Positions 12,570-14,338 of a stretch of 14,338 bases of DNA are shown in pieces (position 1 is the stretch's first letter; each line of letters starts with the position of its first letter). The DNA is from JAKSUT01 sp045616505 (GTDB taxonomy: Bacteria > Cyanobacteriota > Vampirovibrionia > Gastranaerophilales > Gastranaerophilaceae), in NCBI GenBank assembly GCA_045616505.1, contig JAZLGV010000069.1, positions 1 through 14,338 of the forward strand, read 5' to 3'. Made by a program: the position numbers and the translations under genes. The notes under the pieces were generated by a model. That model saw only the letters and a list, made by a program, of their open reading frames with translations. It had not been told where the DNA came from and did not search any database.

Positions 12570-14338
12570 CTACTTTACTATATTCATTTCTTTTAAAACT
12601 TCTGAAATTGAATTAACAAATTCATTTACAAAACCTCTATAATAGTATTCTTTCAATTCATCTGTGTATAAATTCACATTCATTACAACTGACCTAAACA
12701 AATTTACACAAGATTTTCTATGCGTCCATTTTTCAATATCTAAACCTAAAGATTTTAAACTATTATTAATTGAATTTTTATAAGTTTTATAATCTAAAGT
12801 TGTAGAAACAACCATATATCTGTTATTATCCAAATTTTCATGAGGAATAAAACACATTTTTTTCAATATTCTACTATTAAAATCATTAAATACATCTATA
12901 TCGTCATTTCCCTCATAATTAAACGCATACAATAAAACATCTATATCTGCATCGTTAAAAATTCTTACATCTACACGTTTTCCACAAATAACTTTTGGAA
13001 ATTCTTGCTTAAACAAATTAACGATATATTGAGCATCAATGATTTCATTTTTCAAAAATTTGCCATAACCAAAATCATTAAGCGGAACAATTCTATGTGC
13101 TAACCAACAAGCAGCCGCAGTTGCACCAGATTTTGACCCTTCTAAAACGTATTCGCCGAAATACAAATCCTCATCAGCTGGTTTTGTTGAACTTGAAATA
13201 TAAGGAGCGTGAGATACAGTTGAAGATTTTGTAATTTTATTTTTATACAAAATCGCACCTGCAGGATATGGCAAATAACCTAATTTATGAGGATCAATTG
13301 TAATTGAATCAGCACAATCAAATGCACAAAAAGCATTATAAAGTTCTTTTGATGGCCAACCACCGCCCATATATTCTTTCACTTTTTCATAAGGTTTAAT
13401 ATTATTATCTTTATCTAAAAACAAAGATTTCACGTATCCACCATAAGCAGCATCTATATGAATAAAGAAAGATGAATTATATTCTTTTTCTAACCAATCT
13501 CTTGTTTCTTTAATCTTATCAATATAATCAACAGCTGAACTTTCTGTAGCACCTGCAATTGCTATAACAGAAACAATTGGCTCTCTATTTTCAACACATT
13601 GAACCAATTTATTTCTCAAATCATCAATATCCATGCACATATTTTCATCAACTGCAACTTGAACAACATTTTGCCTTCCAAAACCTAAAATTTCTGCTGC
13701 TTTTGGCCAAGAATAATGTTTTGTTGCAGAAATTAAAATTTTACCATTATAAAAATTTTCCATTCCAACATGAGAAATATTTCTTTTATTCACGAAAATA
13801 TCTTGATAAATATCTCTTCCCCAATCTTCACTCAAAAAGTTTGCAGCTAGCATATTTACGGAATTTGGAGGTAAAGTTAACATCTCATATTCACTCATTT
13901 GTGATAATTTTCTAATAGTTCCATTTGCCTGTATTACATCAAAATCTTTATGAAAACTTTTAGCAACATCTTGTGCAATCAATGGAAAATATTTTGTATT
14001 TCGTACAACCCAAAGAGCCTCAATATTTGCAACAGTCCCCCCACCTGTCAAATGTCCCCAAGAAGTTTCTATATCGAAACCAACCATTTTTGCTAAATCT
14101 TTTGCGATTTCATATTCCATCTCAACAGTTACAGGCGAACCTTCGAAAGAAACATTATTCAAGTTATATAAAAGTGAAGCAAAATACCCAATAACAGAAG
14201 GCATAAATCTTTCTGACTGCATATGTCCTAAATATCTTGGAGAATGAAAAGGAATTGACCCATGCAAACGATTTAACATCTCTTGATAAACATCATTTAA
14301 TCTTTTAACCCCTTCTTTATATCCATCAGAATTTTTAT
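12570..14338 (-). CDS. PLP-dependent decarboxylase, tyrosine-decarboxylase-like (5' end outside window)
   Basis: The frame stays open to the window edge, so the N-terminus is missing; 569 residues follow the first visible Met (14279). PLP motifs, numbered from that Met, are complete: H188 in TKHYSW, D276 in HIDAAYGGY and the cofactor lysine K332 in TIDPHKLGY. Large stretches match what I remember of Enterococcus/Lactobacillus tyrosine decarboxylase: GSIPFHSPRYLGHM, WGHLTGGGTVANIEALW, LEGSKSGATAAACW and the C-terminal region. Tyr338, six residues after the lysine, fits the substrate-contact tyrosine described there. The family turns tyrosine (and L-DOPA) into amine plus CO2, often for acid resistance; substrate here is inferred. 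A TyrP-type antiporter, the usual partner, is not in the window. The shared terminator at 12521-12558 ends it. Confidence 0.85.
   Translation of the reverse strand, partial: KNSDGYKEGVKRLNDVYQEMLNRLHGSIPFHSPRYLGHMQSERFMPSVIGYFASLLYNLNNVSFEGSPVTVEMEYEIAKDLAKMVGFDIETSWGHLTGGGTVANIEALWVVRNTKYFPLIAQDVAKSFHKDFDVIQANGTIRKLSQMSEYEMLTLPPNSVNMLAANFLSEDWGRDIYQDIFVNKRNISHVGMENFYNGKILISATKHYSWPKAAEILGFGRQNVVQVAVDENMCMDIDDLRNKLVQCVENREPIVSVIAIAGATESSAVDYIDKIKETRDWLEKEYNSSFFIHIDAAYGGYVKSLFLDKDNNIKPYEKVKEYMGGGWPSKELYNAFCAFDCADSITIDPHKLGYLPYPAGAILYKNKITKSSTVSHAPYISSSTKPADEDLYFGEYVLEGSKSGATAAACWLAHRIVPLNDFGYGKFLKNEIIDAQYIVNLFKQEFPKVICGKRVDVRIFNDADIDVLLYAFNYEGNDDIDVFNDFNSRILKKMCFIPHENLDNNRYMVVSTTLDYKTYKNSINNSLKSLGLDIEKWTHRKSCVNLFRSVVMNVNLYTDELKEYYYRGFVNEFVNSISEVLKEMNIVK

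Overview
The window is AT-rich (roughly 30% GC by eye), densely coding bacterial DNA with strong Shine-Dalgarno sites at most genes. It has no mobile element, CRISPR array or phage module that I can see. The best guess at the host is a gut member of the Candidatus Gastranaerophilales (Vampirovibrionia/Melainabacteria). That rests on recollection: the protein at 7331-8305 opens with a MGMAASQAR-type N-terminus and ends in a coiled coil of a kind I associate with that group, and the small protein at 9087-9452 carries an N-terminal QNFG motif typical of its short hypothetical proteins. The sequence itself contains no taxonomic marker gene.

Layout. (1) 10-135: a 41-residue orphan gene with its own terminator. 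(2) 202-3154, minus strand: a tight three-gene operon with a strong promoter at 3176-3204. In transcription order it encodes a membrane-anchored von Willebrand A protein with an intact metal site, a protein with an FHA-like N-terminus and about eight membrane helices, and a TonB-shaped protein (anchor, Asn-rich linker, TonB/TolA-like C-terminal domain). I know of no named system with this composition. (3) 3258-5523: a C_GCAxxG_C_C redox protein facing an lplA-dmeF pair (lipoate ligase and CDF metal efflux). lplA appears to be transcribed from a promoter lying inside the terminator hairpin of the operon upstream of it. (4) 5604-8305, minus strand: a run of lineage-specific genes. The first (324 aa) and last (94 aa) share an ungapped N-terminal signature and a related C-terminal coiled coil, so the short one looks like a minimal version of the long one. 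Between them lie a Gly/Ala-rich 261-aa protein and two small ORFs.

(5) 8563-8635: tRNA-Thr(CGT). (6) 8809-9452: two small hypothetical genes, convergent on a shared bidirectional terminator. (7) 9581-12017: two family 2 glycosyltransferases meeting tail to tail with a 17-bp overlap, the second with a long helical, TPR-like extension. (8) 12112-12501: a NifX/NifB-like iron-molybdenum-cofactor-family protein with a His/Cys-rich tail. (9) 12570 to the window end: a PLP-dependent decarboxylase that closely resembles bacterial tyrosine decarboxylase; its N-terminus lies outside the window.

The functional links are mostly local. The vWA/FHA-like/TonB genes should act together at the envelope. The 5604-8305 cluster may encode parts of one assembly. 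The remaining genes are housekeeping or accessory metabolism: lipoylation, metal efflux, surface glycan synthesis and amino-acid decarboxylation.
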